Origin: Dicyema japonicum
Taxonomy: Eukaryota > Dicyemida > Rhombozoa > Dicyemidae
Length of the DNA: 64,000 bases
Assembly (NCBI GenBank): GCA_011109175.1
Contig: RDEW01000021.1
Location: 383,080 to 447,079 of the forward strand
Direction of reading: 5' to 3'
Shown: piece after piece, positions 34,503 through 46,084 of the stretch
How positions within the stretch are numbered: the first letter of the stretch is position 1
Layout: each line of letters begins with the position of its first letter
The notes under the pieces: generated by a model
What the model was told of the DNA's origin: nothing
The model's database searches: none
What the model saw: only the letters and a program-made list of their open reading frames with translations
Position numbers and translations under genes: made by a program

Positions 34503-35257
34503 AATCAAGACAAAGAACTCCTGGAGCATGTACTAGAAAAAGCACCAGATATACTTGAGAAATGGTTTCTCACCGTGAGCAAGGAAAAAACAGAACGGAC
34601 AGAAATAAGACGAATGAACAACTCACTCAAAGAAAAATGGAGACACATAAAGAAACTTGGCTCTCTACTAGGAGATAGCGATGACATCATACGGAGAAAA
34701 ACATTGGCAAATGCGGCATTACGAAGGCTGAGAAATCTTTGGCTAAAACGGAAAGGATATAACATAAAACAAAAGATTATGTTATACGACACTTTCATCA
34801 AACCAATTCTACTATACAACTCTGGACCTGGGACACCTCTAAAGAGGAATTGGAGAGGCTAGACTCATTTCACAGGAATCATCTAAGAAACATAACTGGA
34901 ATGTCCTGGACATCCAAGATCTCGCGGAATGGACTGTACAATAAGTGTGACTGTATACCATTAAGCCACGAGATCATTAGCTCTCGTTGGAGACTTTTTG
35001 GACATGTCCTGAAGTTGGACCCGATATCCCCTCCGAATATCGCAATGGAAGATTACTACTCCTCTAATGTAAAACGCTTTCGTGGAAGACCGAGAACTAC
35101 CCTCCTGGTCGTTCTACAAAACGATCTGAAAGCTGTGAAGAAAACATTGGCATCTGGTGACGATCTGGACTCACTGAGGGACCTAGCAAAGAACAGAAGA
35201 GCTTGGAGCAACCTAACTAATTCTCTTATATTTTTTGCTGCACATGCGGGGCTATAA
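34503..35257 (+). mobile_element. RTE-like LINE, C-terminal part of RT protein
   Basis: Reads ELLEHVLEKAPDILEKWFLT, KLGSLLGDSDDIIRRKTLAN, AALRRLRNLW and YDTFIKPILLYNSG. After a frameshift near 34850 it continues LDSFHRNHLRNITGMSW, SSRWRLFGHVLKLDP, RGRPRTTLL and DDLDSLRDLAKNRRAW. The 'LGS...D...I..RK..A...L..L...W', 'R..GH.LR' and RGRP motifs are standard for the region after the RT in RTE-like LINEs. Confidence 0.75.
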
Positions 35258-35287
35258 ATATTATGGCTCTCGTGAAAGTGCTAATAA

Positions 35288-35572
35288 TAATATAACAATC
35301 AATGATGTAATTAAATTAACACAGCCAACCATCCAAAGTGGTCCCCGCCGACATTATCGATGTCGTTGCCTCTCACGATTGCAACAAAGATCAACTGGAG
35401 AAGCCAACGGGTCTCACGTGCGTCGTGGTAATATAACAATCAATGATGTAATTAAATTAACACAGCCAACCATCCAAAGTGGTCCCCGCCGACATTATCG
35501 ATGTCGTTGCCTCTCACGATTGCAACAAAGATCAACTGGAGAAGCCAACGGGTCTCACGTGCGTCGTGGCTT
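35288..35572. repeat. Tandem duplication, 141 bp x 2
   Basis: The TATAACAATCAATGATG... block at about 35288 recurs identically with a period of 141 bases, ending near 35572. No coding role recognised. Confidence 0.85.
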
Positions 35573-35779
35573 TTTAACGTAGCTAAGCGTCCAAGTTCCT
35601 TTAGGAAGCAAAGTGATTTTAAACTTTTTTAAATACATTTTTTTTCGTAATAATATCAAATTTAGTTATTATCATCGATGAGAAGTTTAAAATTATTGAT
35701 TTAATTCTGAAATTTAACAATTCCCAAATTTGCGGCAAAAAATGCTGGAACCAAAAATGGCAAATTTGAAAGAGTTTAC

Positions 35780-36560
35780 TGTATATGCTAAAAACCCACG
35801 ATGAACTTCAACCATAGCAGGTGAAGGAGATTCAACCATAGCCCCATCTGTAGAACAAGCAATAATTTTCTAAGGGGTATTTCATGTCTAAAAAATATTG
35901 TTCGACGGTTTTAAAAATTGTTAAGCTTTTTGTATCGAGTTGAAGTGTTCAGAAAATAAAAATTCTTCATGAAAGACATCACTTTGATTGATACAACGTA
36001 CGTAAATTAATAAGTGCAACACTATCATCACATGTTGCTTCATCAATCTGAATTGAAAAATTAGTTGATCTTAACAATGAGCATAAGGTTTCTTCAATAT
36101 CAAATGCTATTTCAATTCTGGAGGAACGGAACTATTGCTGAGAGGAATTGCTAAAATTATTTGATCAGAATCACAATCAAACATTATATCAAGTATTTCT
36201 TTGACAGCTCGTAATATTATGGACTCTCCAATAGTATGATGTTCTGATTTTGCTATCAATTTTGTATGATGCTAATAGGCTTTTTTCAAGTATTTTCGAT
36301 TTTTTTGTAAATACTCCAATAGTATGATGTTCTGATTTTGCTATCAATTTTGTATCATGCTAATAGGCTTTTTTCAAGCATCTTCGATTTTTTTGTAAAT
36401 ATTTGATTAATCATAAGACGATTTGCATAATTATATTTCAGATTATAAAAATAATTAACATTTTCATCAAGTTTCTCAGGATGAAAAATCTTAAGATGAT
36501 TTGACATTTGTGAGGGCTTCATTCCTTCACTTGTAAAGACCTTCTACACATAGGAAGTAA
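35780..36560 (-). pseudogene. hAT (ZBED5-like) transposase, N-terminal and middle part
   Basis: Minus strand: NEGMKPSQMSNHLKIFHPEK (end of a BED zinc finger, with the final H...H), HHTIGESIILRAVKEILDIM, AIPLSNSSV, IEIAFDIEETLCSLL, FSIQIDEATCDD (the DEAT/DEST acidic motif), FHEEFLFSEHF and CSTDGAMV (catalytic CTDGA-like). The order matches ZBED5/FAM200-type hAT transposases. Several frameshifts and stops. An 88-bp tandem duplication lies at 36226-36401. Complements the C-terminal relic at 10608-11110. Confidence 0.72.
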
Positions 36561-36599
36561 TTTTTTGTGCTCGTAGGGTATCACTCCAAACTTTAAGTA

Positions 36600-37620
36600 T
36601 TCATCCGAATCTTTGAGGAAGCCGACTGCGTGGATCGCGACGAGTTCCATCGGAGAATGGCCATTCCAATCTTTTGTCCCAGCAATAACCCTTCTTGTTG
36701 ATCCCTTTTCTTTCTGGCAAGCATTCCCTCGAGTTCGCGCAAGAACTCAGCCGTCATTGGACCAACGGCTCCCGATGACTCGACCGCAAGAAGAGTAAAT
36801 CGATACCGGTCCCCGATGTAAGTATGTTTCTTAATTTTTAGGGGTTCCGCGGTCGAAGCAGCTGCCCCAGGTGTCTGAACCGATTTAAAATAAGATTCGT
36901 GCTTGAATATGTGTCAACACAAGTTGCGTCCCAGACCAAAGATCTTCCGGATGTGTAAGGGAAAAGGGTCATCCCGTCAGGTCTCTTTCCATCTCCTCGA
37001 TCGAGACTCACTAGTTCAAGCTGTGATGGGAAACCTGTAGCCTTCAGAGCTCTGACGATCACATCGTTCAGAGCAGCGTGACGTGGTCCTCTTCCGGCGC
37101 TTCTTCTGCAAGACAGCGGATGCAATCCCTTCGCATCGGCGCTCCTGGCAAACGTCTAGTCCTAGCCCTTGTCCGATTCCAATCCTCAAAGAATCGTCGT
37201 CCAAAAGAGTCCCTAGGTTCGAGCAAGGTATTGCACCAAGCCATGTTTCACTCCCTCCACTTGAAGCTGACACCAAACAAGCCAGACGATGTTGATTTGC
37301 TTCTTTTTTAAAGTCTTCCAAAAATTTTGGAGCAGATAATGTTATCCCAATTACTTTGCTTCGTTGTGTCTTCGAGGATTTTGAGTCCGGACCCATTCCA
37401 TTTGGTAACCGGTGAATTTACCAGCGATGAATTTACCTAGAACCGTGATGAAACCTCTAGGAATTGATGAAGGCAAAGAGAGACTATTTCATTCCCTGGC
37501 GACGAATTCTGGCATCGACCTCAGCTTTCTGGACAAGTTCTCTGGATCATTGCGACTAGTTGAGGGTTCTACTAAAACGCGTCATGATCACGGAAATAGT
37601 TAGTTTGAATTTACCCTTTG
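36600..37620 (-). mobile_element. LINE-C copy with C-terminal Cys/His plus RPDG nuclease-like domain
   Basis: Minus strand: [97 protein letters not shown] and [12 protein letters not shown], then the tail SIGPLVQ-like and KEKGSTRRV regions also found at 13376-13670. In related invertebrate elements this follows the RT. The C/H cluster plus RPDG...(V)WD resembles a restriction-like (PD-D/ExK) endonuclease. Frameshifted. Confidence 0.65.
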
Positions 37621-37787
37621 TTAGTTAATTAAATTCACTCCCGCGTTGCCCATAAGCATATGGATACTTAAGATTCCATTTGTGGCGTGCTCTTCATTAT
37701 CTGTTCTACCAGTTTTCACCATGTAACTTTCCCCCTCGCACGTCTTTGCAGTTCATAGAGGAATCCATGAATAAGGGCTCCTGTTTA

Positions 37788-38204
37788 GTGTTCGAAGCGA
37801 GTCCTGTAATAATATCCGTAGAGGACCATTAGTCGACAACCATTCAGATGAGTTCCGCCTGAACGACACTTACTTCAAGTCCGAACATGCGAAGACTGCT
37901 AAGGGAGATGGGATCACTTTTAAATAATTTAAGTTACTAATTAATTTATTAATTATTTTATTTATATAATAAAATTGTTGTTACCATATAAAATTATAAN
38001 TAGTGTTCGAAGCGAGTCCTGTAATTATATCCAAAGAGGACCATTAGTCAACAACCATCCAGAGGAGTTCCCCCTGAACGACACTTACTTCAAGTCCGAA
38101 CATGCGAAGACTAGTAAGGGAGATGAGATCACCTTTAAATAATTAAGTTATTAATTATTTTATTTATTTATATAATAAAATTGTTGTTACCATATAAAAT
38201 TATA
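37788..38204. repeat. Direct duplication of about 205-212 bp around single N (38000)
   Basis: 37788-37999 and 38001-38204 share GTGTTCGAAGCGAGTCCTGT through CCATATAAAATTATAA with small differences. Immediately precedes the ropporin start. Confidence 0.85.
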
Positions 38205-38223
38205 ATAATAATATAAAGTTGCT

Positions 38224-38886
38224 ATGACAGACGAACCCTACTACTGTTCACAACAAATTAAAATTCCGCCTGATTTTCCGGACATTTTGAAGGAGTTCAC
38301 GAAGGCGGCCATAGTCACTCAACCTAAGGATTTGCTTAGATGGTCTGCTGCGTATTCTACAATCATAATTTTTAGGTACTTTAAGGCAAAATCATGTGGA
38401 AAAGTTCCCCCCGTTAAAGATCGAATTGAGTCATTCGTTGCCACACAAAAGACAGACACTGGGCTCACAATCGGGATGATAAAAGTACTCCACAAAGAAG
38501 TTGGCTTGAACTTATTATCAGCTCTCAGAGGAGAAATATTCACAATTGGACGAAATCCTAGAAAAATGGTTGGACTTGGCCATTCCAAAACAGCAATTTT
38601 ATGACATTGTACGAATCGGGAACTTTGAAGAGAACGTGGAATGGCTTCAGTTCGTCGCCTTGTGTACTTCAGCGGTCTCATATGTACTTATAATCGTAAA
38701 CTCTAGGATTTACGAACTACTTTGAAGAACGTGTGTAAGATTTTGACCAAATCGGAGGACGGATCAGGTGAGTTTATCCCATTTGACACGTGGATATATC
38801 TATACAAATATTTAGCCACCACAGACACGTCAATAAACCCTAATAGCATCGAGAAAGTTGTCGAATTTATGAGTTATTACGCGTAA
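38224..38886 (+). CDS. ROPN1L: Ropporin-1-like protein (RIIa domain, ciliary/sperm-flagellar)
   Basis: Radial-spoke/A-kinase-anchoring protein of cilia and sperm flagella. ATG 38224. The RIIa dimerisation/docking domain reads YYCSQQIKIPPDFPDILKEF then TKAAIVTQPKDLLRWSAAYF (family CAQQIHIPPELPDILKQFTKAAIRTQP...LRWSAGYF). Next is PPVKDRIE and the highly conserved ATQKTDTGLTIGMIKVLHK, then WLDLAIPKQQFYDIVRIGNF, CKILTKSEDG and FIPFDTWIYLYKYLATTDTS. Stop TAA 38884-38886. A 24-nt intron at about 38349-38372 is in frame and stop-free, so retaining it would add 8 residues; other introns of about 23-31 nt lie near 38502 and 38681. Fits a ciliated animal. Length is close to vertebrate ROPN1L. Confidence 0.9.
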
Positions 38887-39340
38887 GTAATGGTATGAGC
38901 TCAGTAATAAACAAGGGGGGTATGTTCAGCCGTCCAATTTTTACAGAAAGGATTGTCCTTCTTTAATTTAGCGATTCACTAATCTTTAATTCTTTTAAAG
39001 TTGACACTTATATAACAAATACACTGAATTCAATCATTTGGGGAAAGGGTTTTCGAAGGAATTCGACGAGACACTTCCGGGGGACGGTGGGATCGTCGGT
39101 TGACAACTTGAGGAGAATCTGAAAATTAATAGAAGCTGGGGTCACTTATTAGTTGGCTTTGATACTTCTTTCTTGGTGATCTTTGGGTTTCCTGGATAAA
39201 TAAAAACATTGGCAACAAATAGGACTCAATCTGCCAAGAGAGAGTGGACATTGACGATAGTAAGTCCCAGGCACTGTAAAGACCATCTCTGTTCGGCGAT
39301 CTCTGAGTCGCGCCCACTGGAGTTCATAATCCGCATGAAC
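38887..39340. other. Intergenic, no gene seen
   Basis: Ropporin 3' flank and short unrecognised sequence; minus-strand open frames at 39126-39536 are not supported by any similarity. Confidence 0.35.
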
Positions 39341-40040
39341 TGAGGAGCGTGTCAGTGCGACTACGGCCATACGTGCTTGTGAGGAACATCGTGCCAAGTT
39401 GAGGTCTCTGTTGAAGTGTGACGGGTTCACGTGAGTACAGTCCGACCCCAAAATGGGACAGACCCAGGGGTGGGGCACCCTCGGATTTTGGGGCACCTTT
39501 TTTCAAATCAACATTTTGGCAGAATAAAATAAACAATCAATAAAAAATTATGGAAATTTTGGGGCATCGAAAAATCATATATTTACAATTTTTAAGATAA
39601 TAAAATTATAATAAATTAATTATTTTTTTTGTTTTATTTTCAATTTTCATTTTTGTTGTGGTTATGGATTGCGAAACTAAATTGAAAATTGCTAAGAAAT
39701 TATGAGGAACAATTTATTTGAAAGGCAATTAATCACAAAGTACAAGACAAGTAAAGGAACTATTTCAAGAATCAAACGAAATATTGACCTTTCTGTCTAA
39801 CAGATCAACTTCTAAATCATGTTATAGACGAAACAATTGATGTAGAGTGCGAAGAGTCCGAAAATAATATCTATAGTGGATATTCAGAAACGGAGAATGT
39901 CGAAAATGTCGTAGAGGAAACAAAGGATTTACTAAACAATTTGGAAGAAAAAATTTCTGCTTCTTCCAATTTAGGGGTCGGACTGTAGTTAGTTTGGTGT
40001 CATCGCAGTCTTTGGATTTTTTTATTTAAAAAAAACTATA
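39340..40040 (+). mobile_element. LINE-A 3' end split by a MITE
   Basis: 39340-39435 encodes RACEEHRAKLRSLLKC before GGGTTCACGTGAG, the LINE-A terminal signature. The sequence resumes at 39988 with GTTAGTTTGGTGTCATCGCAGTCTTTGG, the expected continuation of the 3' UTR. The interruption is the TA-flanked element 39438-39985. Confidence 0.75.
39438..39985. mobile_element. MITE-like DNA transposon with TIRs and TA target duplication
   Basis: The left end TACAGTCCGACCCC (39436-39449) and right end GGGGTCGGACTGTA (39974-39987) are perfect inverted repeats including the flanking TA, as in Tc1/mariner-pogo insertions. The ~550-bp body has no intact transposase. Removing it and one TA rejoins the LINE-A 3' UTR. 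Confidence 0.8.
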
Positions 40041-40049
40041 ATTAAAAAA

Positions 40050-41120
40050 AATCAAATTAAAAAAATTGCAATAAAGATTCAAGCCACTCAAAAAACCGAC
40101 CACCATCTTATAAAACAATTCATCAACTCTCCCCATACAAAATATACAGCGGGTACAAAGCTTAGTTCAAGATCTACCTCGTTGATCACCTACCCTGGGA
40201 GATAGAAAGCCTGCATTGAGTGGTCATCTAGAAATGGGTAGCTTACAATGTATCCAACAATCATTTGATCCTAATCACCCAGCATTTCCACTTCTCAAAT
40301 CCACTAACGACGGGAACATTTGTAGAATCCATACTGACCCCAATCTGGAAAATCTCCTCTAAGCCTAAATTTCCCCCAACAGAAATGGAAGAAATCAAAG
40401 ATTGTAAGCCTGTTAATAAAAATAAAGATCATTTTACTGAAGAAAGTATCACTGACGTAGGTGAATCATCTTTCCTTGGAGTTTATTTTGGTGACGGGGG
40501 TCTGAGGAGTGATCTTTCCTCGAAGGACTCTACTACGCTTTCAATCCAATAGGCTGAGGATCCTTGATTCACAGGTTCTTCTTACTGAAAAATTATCTTT
40601 TTAAGTTACTTTTCGTTCTGAGATTCTTCCCAGCCTTCAGATGATGAGATATCTTAAGCACCAACGATTAAACATTAAAGTCTGTTCAACAATATAGGCT
40701 GGAAGAAGTACCTCTCAGGGTGACCTCTGTCTCAAATCTGCGGCCAAAAATTCGCTCCTTGATTTTTTTCCGTGTTCTTCATGTTGTTAGAGATATACAT
40801 CCGAAAACACCATGGAAGGGATTGGAATAGTGCTCCTTAACGTAGGAACTTTCTCAGAGGTCTTGGGACAAAATAAAAATCGCTCTACCCTCACTGGAAC
40901 TCATGAAACAACCATCAAATGTGATAAAGAGGATGATGACCGTAAAGATCGTCTCAAAACTTTTAACTAAAATTATTGAAGAATCAGATTTTTTCCTTGT
41001 CTTAAATATCGATAATAATTTAATGAAATTTTCCACCTCACGACAACAAATTGACCGGTTTCCATAGTAACTACCAAGCTAACTATACGGTAGTTACTAG
41101 GTAAGGGAGATACGTTGGAT
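40050..41120. other. No supported gene
   Basis: Contains an unrecognised 95-codon frame (40265-40552, +) and otherwise broken sequence. Possibly old retroelement DNA. Confidence 0.3.
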
Positions 41121-41149
41121 TTGTTTGTATCGATGTAGGCAGTTTTCTT

Positions 41150-41300
41150 TACATGCATGTGTTTGCGGAAGACCAAGATTAACTCTTCCAGATGTACTGA
41201 ATCACCTAAACGATGAAAAGATCGTTGAAACCGCGGAAGAATTTATAAGATTGCTGGCTGACGATCGAGGAGCGTGGAAGAGACTGCCATTTATTATTCT
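41150..41300 (+). mobile_element. RTE-like LINE C-terminal fragment
   Basis: Encodes CGRPRLTLPDVLNHLNDEKI and then LADDRGAWKRLP. This is the (R)GRPR...L..D...L.....D.R..WKRL end of the same family as 34503-35257. Confidence 0.6.
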
Positions 41301-41459
41301 TTTTTATTCACGTACTTCAAGTCAATTGGTGAGTCTAGTGAATTATAAAAATAAAACACATTTGTTAAACAAACGTAATCCTTCACTACTCATCGGAAGA
41401 AGAGAAAAGGGAATTATGCAGACGATTAAGTTTTGGGGACAATAGTCCTAGTCTTCTAC

Positions 41460-41850
41460 CATAAATAAATCAGTGTTTCTCAACTTTTTTTTCGTATTCC
41501 TCTATGAAAAAATTTTCTCCCCCGTCAATAATTTATCGTTCCCATAATAACTATAGTAATGTTATAATTATTAATTTTTATTAAAAAAACCCTTGACATT
41601 GGTGGAGGTTTACCAGATGCTCTATATTTGAGATTCTTTTAGTAAGGCCTACTACGATGTCTCCTCTTTTGGAGATACTCAAATATTGCACTTCCTCCGC
41701 TTCATATAATTATGTTCTTCCTGTTAAATGCGATATTCATGGAAAAGATGATCGCATTTGATATATGAGATTATGCCGTAGAACATTGGGGAATGCTTGT
41801 GGAGAGGGGCAAGCTGAGATAACAAGTCAAATACCTGTGCCGTGACTACC
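41460..41850. other. Possible hAT terminus and AT-rich spacer
   Basis: CAGTGTTTCTCAACTTTTT at about 41471 resembles hAT ends, but no partner was found. Remainder unrecognised. Confidence 0.3.
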
Positions 41851-42965
41851 CATAGTTAATTTAATTACTAAATTAATTAAGTGATCTCGAAGGCCTTGAT
41901 CAGATTTCTCATCCTCTCCTTGTGCGCCTTCTGGGACCCAACTTAACTTCTCTGTGGGCGGGATGAGTTGGGGAATAGAAATTGGAGAGGTGATGTATTC
42001 CCTTATCATAATACACGTCCTGGTTGTTTAGTGTTGGGAGTCGCACTGCTTGCACGGTGAAGCATTTCCATTTGGTAGGATAAGCTCTTCAAGTGATGAG
42101 GGGATTAGTTTTTCTAGTTTTCCAAAAATTACTAGTAGTATTGGATGTCAAAGACTGAATGTCGCTAATTTTTTGATTCTTCGTCCAGGACAGATTGTTT
42201 CCCCGTGACCACCATATCTTGATGTTCGGATGTGAGTTCGAATTAAAAATCTTTTGCGTTGGGAGTTCCCCCGGAACAGAATCAAAGGCCTTTTGCATAT
42301 CGATGGACACTAAGGTCGTCCGTAAGTGTGTTCTCATGTTGAAGCCGTCAGTAATAAACTGGGAGATAGAACCCAAATGAGTCGTTGTAGAACGGTCTGC
42401 CCTGAAACCATGTTGAATTTCTGGTAGATGTAGAACAAGAGAGATACGCATTAATACAAGCTTGTCCAGCACTTTTTATAAAACACAAGTTATTGAGACG
42501 GGGCGGTAAGAAGGAACGTCTTTTAGTTTTTCAAGCTTTAGAATTGGCGTAATCAGGGAATTCTTCAATATATTAGGTAGCGTATGGTAGTTGATAGAGT
42601 CGTTGTACAGTATTGATAATATGGCCCAAGCCAGAGGTCCAAGGTGTTTGAGGTGAATAGTACAGATACCGTCGGGACCACAAGCACGAGTGGGACTTAG
42701 CAATTTAATAGCCTTGTCAATATCATGGGGGTGAATACGGTTCTTATTGCTGCCCGCGCCGCATTTATAAACGGATTTATTTTTTTGAATTATTTTNGAG
42801 GTCCAAGGTGTTTGAGGTGAATAGTACAGATACCGTCGGGACCACAAGCACAAGTGGGACGTAGCAATTTAATAGCCTTGTCAATATCATGGGGGGTAAA
42901 TACGGTTCTTATTGCGGCCCGCGCCGCATTTATCAACGGATTTATTTTGGGAGATAAATTAATTA
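41850..42965 (-). mobile_element. LINE-B copy, N-terminal RT region plus 3' end
   Basis: Minus strand: DIDKAIKLLSPTRACGPDGI, LITPILKLEKLKDVPSYRPV (the classic SYRP block), IQHGFRADRSTTTHL and LVSIDMQKAFDSVPG (motif A). The 3' end at 41850-41940 is the LINE-B signature (AAGTGATCTCGAAGGCC...TCTCATCCTCTCC, reversed). The segment between motif A and the 3' end is largely deleted. N 42797 lies between near-identical copies of about 160 bp. Confidence 0.72.
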
Positions 42966-43019
42966 TTTCATATAAATTATGTAATTTATATTAATATCTG
43001 TTTAAAACCACTTTCACAT

Positions 43020-43887
43020 ACATTGGACTTTCCCATTCCAGACGTCCCATTCCATGATATTATTCTAACTTGTGCCGATGACATCATCATTGCGTCACGT
43101 GATCAGGACATCCAGATTGCCACTTCGAAATTGCAAGAAAATCTGGACCGTCTTGACAAATGGCTATCAAAGAATCGCCTAACTTCCAGTAGTGAGAAGT
43201 CCGTCACAACCCTATTTACTTCAGACAAGAGACTGGGAAGACGGACGGTCGAACTGAAGGCAAACAATGAAGCTATTCCTTTCAGAAAATCTCAAAGGAT
43301 CCTTGGGGTGACTTTTGACATGCATGTCATTTTCTCCCCATGTTGAAAACGTCATTAAAAAATGTGAAAATAAAACTAATGTGTAAAAATGCCTCACAGG
43401 ATTCTGAAAAAAACGGAAATCATACCGTTTTGAGCACTGAATATAACAATTCATTGAACCATGCATCTCTAACGCATGTGGTATATGGGCCCCATTCATC
43501 TCTTGTACAATTGTCTTCAAGATCGAGGCTAGCCGAAAAAGACCTCCAAAATCACGGAACGCTGGATTTCTGGAAAGTTCCAGCCATGAATGCCTCTTGA
43601 AGCCATGATACGAATGAACCATGTAACGCGTTATCGTGACTGAGAAGATCCAGTCACTCAACCGATACGTGCTTGTGCGGAAATGAGGGAGGTGCATCGG
43701 GCCACTTGATACGAATGAACCATGTAACGCGTTATCGTGACTGAGAAGATCCAGTCACTCAACCGATACGTGCTTGTGCGGAAATGAGGGAGGTGCATCG
43801 GGCCAAGATGAGGTCCCTTCTAGAGTTTGCTAGGATCACGTTATTAGTTAGTTTGTGTAACCGTGGTCTCTGATGTTATATTATCAT
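43020..43887 (+). mobile_element. LINE-A 3' half
   Basis: Starts within RT (DIILTCADDIIIASRDQDIQ, with YADD changed to CADD), LQENLDRLDKWLSKNRLTSS, TLFTSDKRLGRRTVELKANN and ILGVTFDMH, then frameshifted C-terminus. 43607-43707 and 43708-43808 are a tandem duplication of 101 bp. Ends in the LINE-A 3' UTR directly against the Tigger element. About 90 percent like the 22065-24540 copy over the shared region by eye. Confidence 0.8.
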
Positions 43888-43889
43888 TA

Positions 43890-45226
43890 CAGTATGCCCT
43901 CATTAATCCAAACTTCAATAATCCGAATTTTTTGATAAGTTAGCAAAATTTTACGAAGTTACCTTACAAACAGGATTCAATAAACCGAAACTTCATAATC
44001 CGCAATCCGAAAGACATTTATTAAAAATTTTGAATTAATTTATTTTATTTTTATCATACATTCAAATGAATTTAAATTTGATATCTAACAGTCCCACATG
44101 GTTAGAACGAGGACCGTAATTCTATTGCATGGAAAAGTAATATTTGTGAAACAAAAAATACATCAAAAATAAATCTCAGGGAATTTTCCCATATTTGTGA
44201 AATAAAAATGAACCTTTATTTGGGAATTTCTACACTTTCAGAAATTCTAAAAAAACCGTGAAAATTGGAAAACTGTGAAACTACGATTAACAAAACAACC
44301 AAGTGGAAACATCATCAACTTGATAATTCACTTGTTTAATGGATGAAATTATGGTTTTATTTCGGAAGATATCATCATTTCACAAGCTAAAGTATTTTGT
44401 GATAAGCTTGGAATTAATGACTTTGAATTTAGTAAAGGCCTTAAACTAAAAGTTCCTCACAGAGAAGATGCTTAACATAAGATGAAATTAATTTGAATAG
44501 ACAAAATATGATCAAGTTAAAAGTTGACCCTGAAGTATTGCTAAACATGGGTGAAACTTATTCTGTTTTCAATCTTTCCCTTTTAGAACAAATTATTTAA
44601 AGATAGAAAAGTCATGAAGCAATCAAAAGTCGGGATCACTATAGCTCTTTGTGCTAATGCAACTGGAACAATAAAAAATAATCATTTTTTGGCTATAATA
44701 AACTACCAAGATTTTTAAAAAATTTTGACTTTGAAAATTATTGTTCTATGCAAATAAAAGGGTTTTGATGACAACAGAACTTTTTGATGTTTTTATCAGT
44801 CATCATAGTGATGAATTAAAATGTTACAGAAAAAGTTCTTTTTACTGATCGATAATGTTCTTTTCACGTTTTAATGAAATTTTTTGAAAATTGAAATTTT
44901 ATTCCTTCCAAAAACACAACTGCACATCTTCAACAATGGATGCAGGCATAATTAAGAACTTAAGCATTTTTATAGAAAAAGGCTTATTTTGGATTATATG
45001 GAAGCCCTTGATTTTGAAAAAAATTTTTTTTTATATTTTCGGAAAGCCATCATTATGTTATCTCACACACGAAGTAACAGAAGACCTTAAAAATTGTTAT
45101 AAAAGATTGAGGCAATCGAATGTCTTGATTCATTTGCTAATGAAGATATAATGTAAGATCTTGTTTATTCCCTTCACAATCCGAAAGGCATCCAATTTTT
45201 TTGTTCGAATTAATGAGGGTCTACTG
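43890..45226 (+). mobile_element. pogo/Tigger-type DNA transposon, full span, dead transposase
   Basis: The left end CAGTATGCCCTCATTAATCC and right end (reversed) CAGTAGACCCTCATTAATTCG are inverted repeats flanked by TA on both sides (43888-43889, 45227-45228). Inside, broken frames read SKVGITIALCANATGTIKNN (family ...LCANA.G...), then KNTTAHLQQ and MDAGIIKNL (family NTT..LQPMDAGII). Many stops; about 1.34 kb, shorter than an autonomous element. Confidence 0.82.
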
Positions 45227-45228
45227 TA

Positions 45229-46080
45229 TTGGGAATCATCTTTATTTTTTATGCTGGTTCTGGATGGATTTGTATGCAATTGGAAGGAGTCTTTGACAGT
45301 GAGAACTGGTTGCGGTTAATTAGATGTTAACTTCTTTTTCGGTGTATCTGTGTAATAATACTAATTTGGAATCATCTTACGGATCAGGACTACCAATGAC
45401 TTTAGTTAGCTTGTGGATACGCCAACACTTCAGCTGGACGGTTGATGGTAGCCGGCTTCCTACATGTTTCTGAAGTTAAGTAAATAACAAAAACTACATC
45501 ACAAATTTTTGAAACAGAACTTTAACGTGGGTCACCTGCTCGTGAAGAAATATACTTAGCGAACGAGACAACCTATCTCACCAATCGACTGCAAGATAAT
45601 CTGCTTGCTAGTGACTATGGGACGATCACCAAACTACCGTTCCTAAATTTATTTTCACTTAAAATATCATGTCATCCACAAAAAACACTATAAAATAGAT
45701 TGTGTTAATTTCATATGCCACCTCTATAATAAATTACTAGTGATACCCCCCAAAATACAAAGTTTGTTATTAGCAGCGACTTTATAGTAAATAAAGCATA
45801 CCCAGCTAGCCTAGTGATGGTAATTCAACACAAGATTCAATCATGCTCCTGCATCTGATAAGTCTTTCCTTTATTCAGAACTTCTGATTTTCTGTTTCTT
45901 GAGTCCATCACTTCGTACAAGTGTTTTCATCAAAGTAGACATTTGTGTAGTAGAGATACGCCACCAGCTCAAACATGTGAAGAATTAACCACGTGGCTAA
46001 CTATTTAATTTTGAAGAGATATTTTCTTATGTGAAAGGAAAAACTAAAGTTGTATGCAATAACCTGCAGAATGAAATTCA
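45229..46080. other. Intergenic, no gene seen
   Basis: No supported frame, RNA or repeat recognised. Confidence 0.35.
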
Positions 46081-46084
46081 TTTA

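Noticed and set aside
41464-41500. Complete hAT element starting at the CAGTGTTTCTCAAC motif
   Set aside because: No matching inverted end or target duplication could be found downstream.
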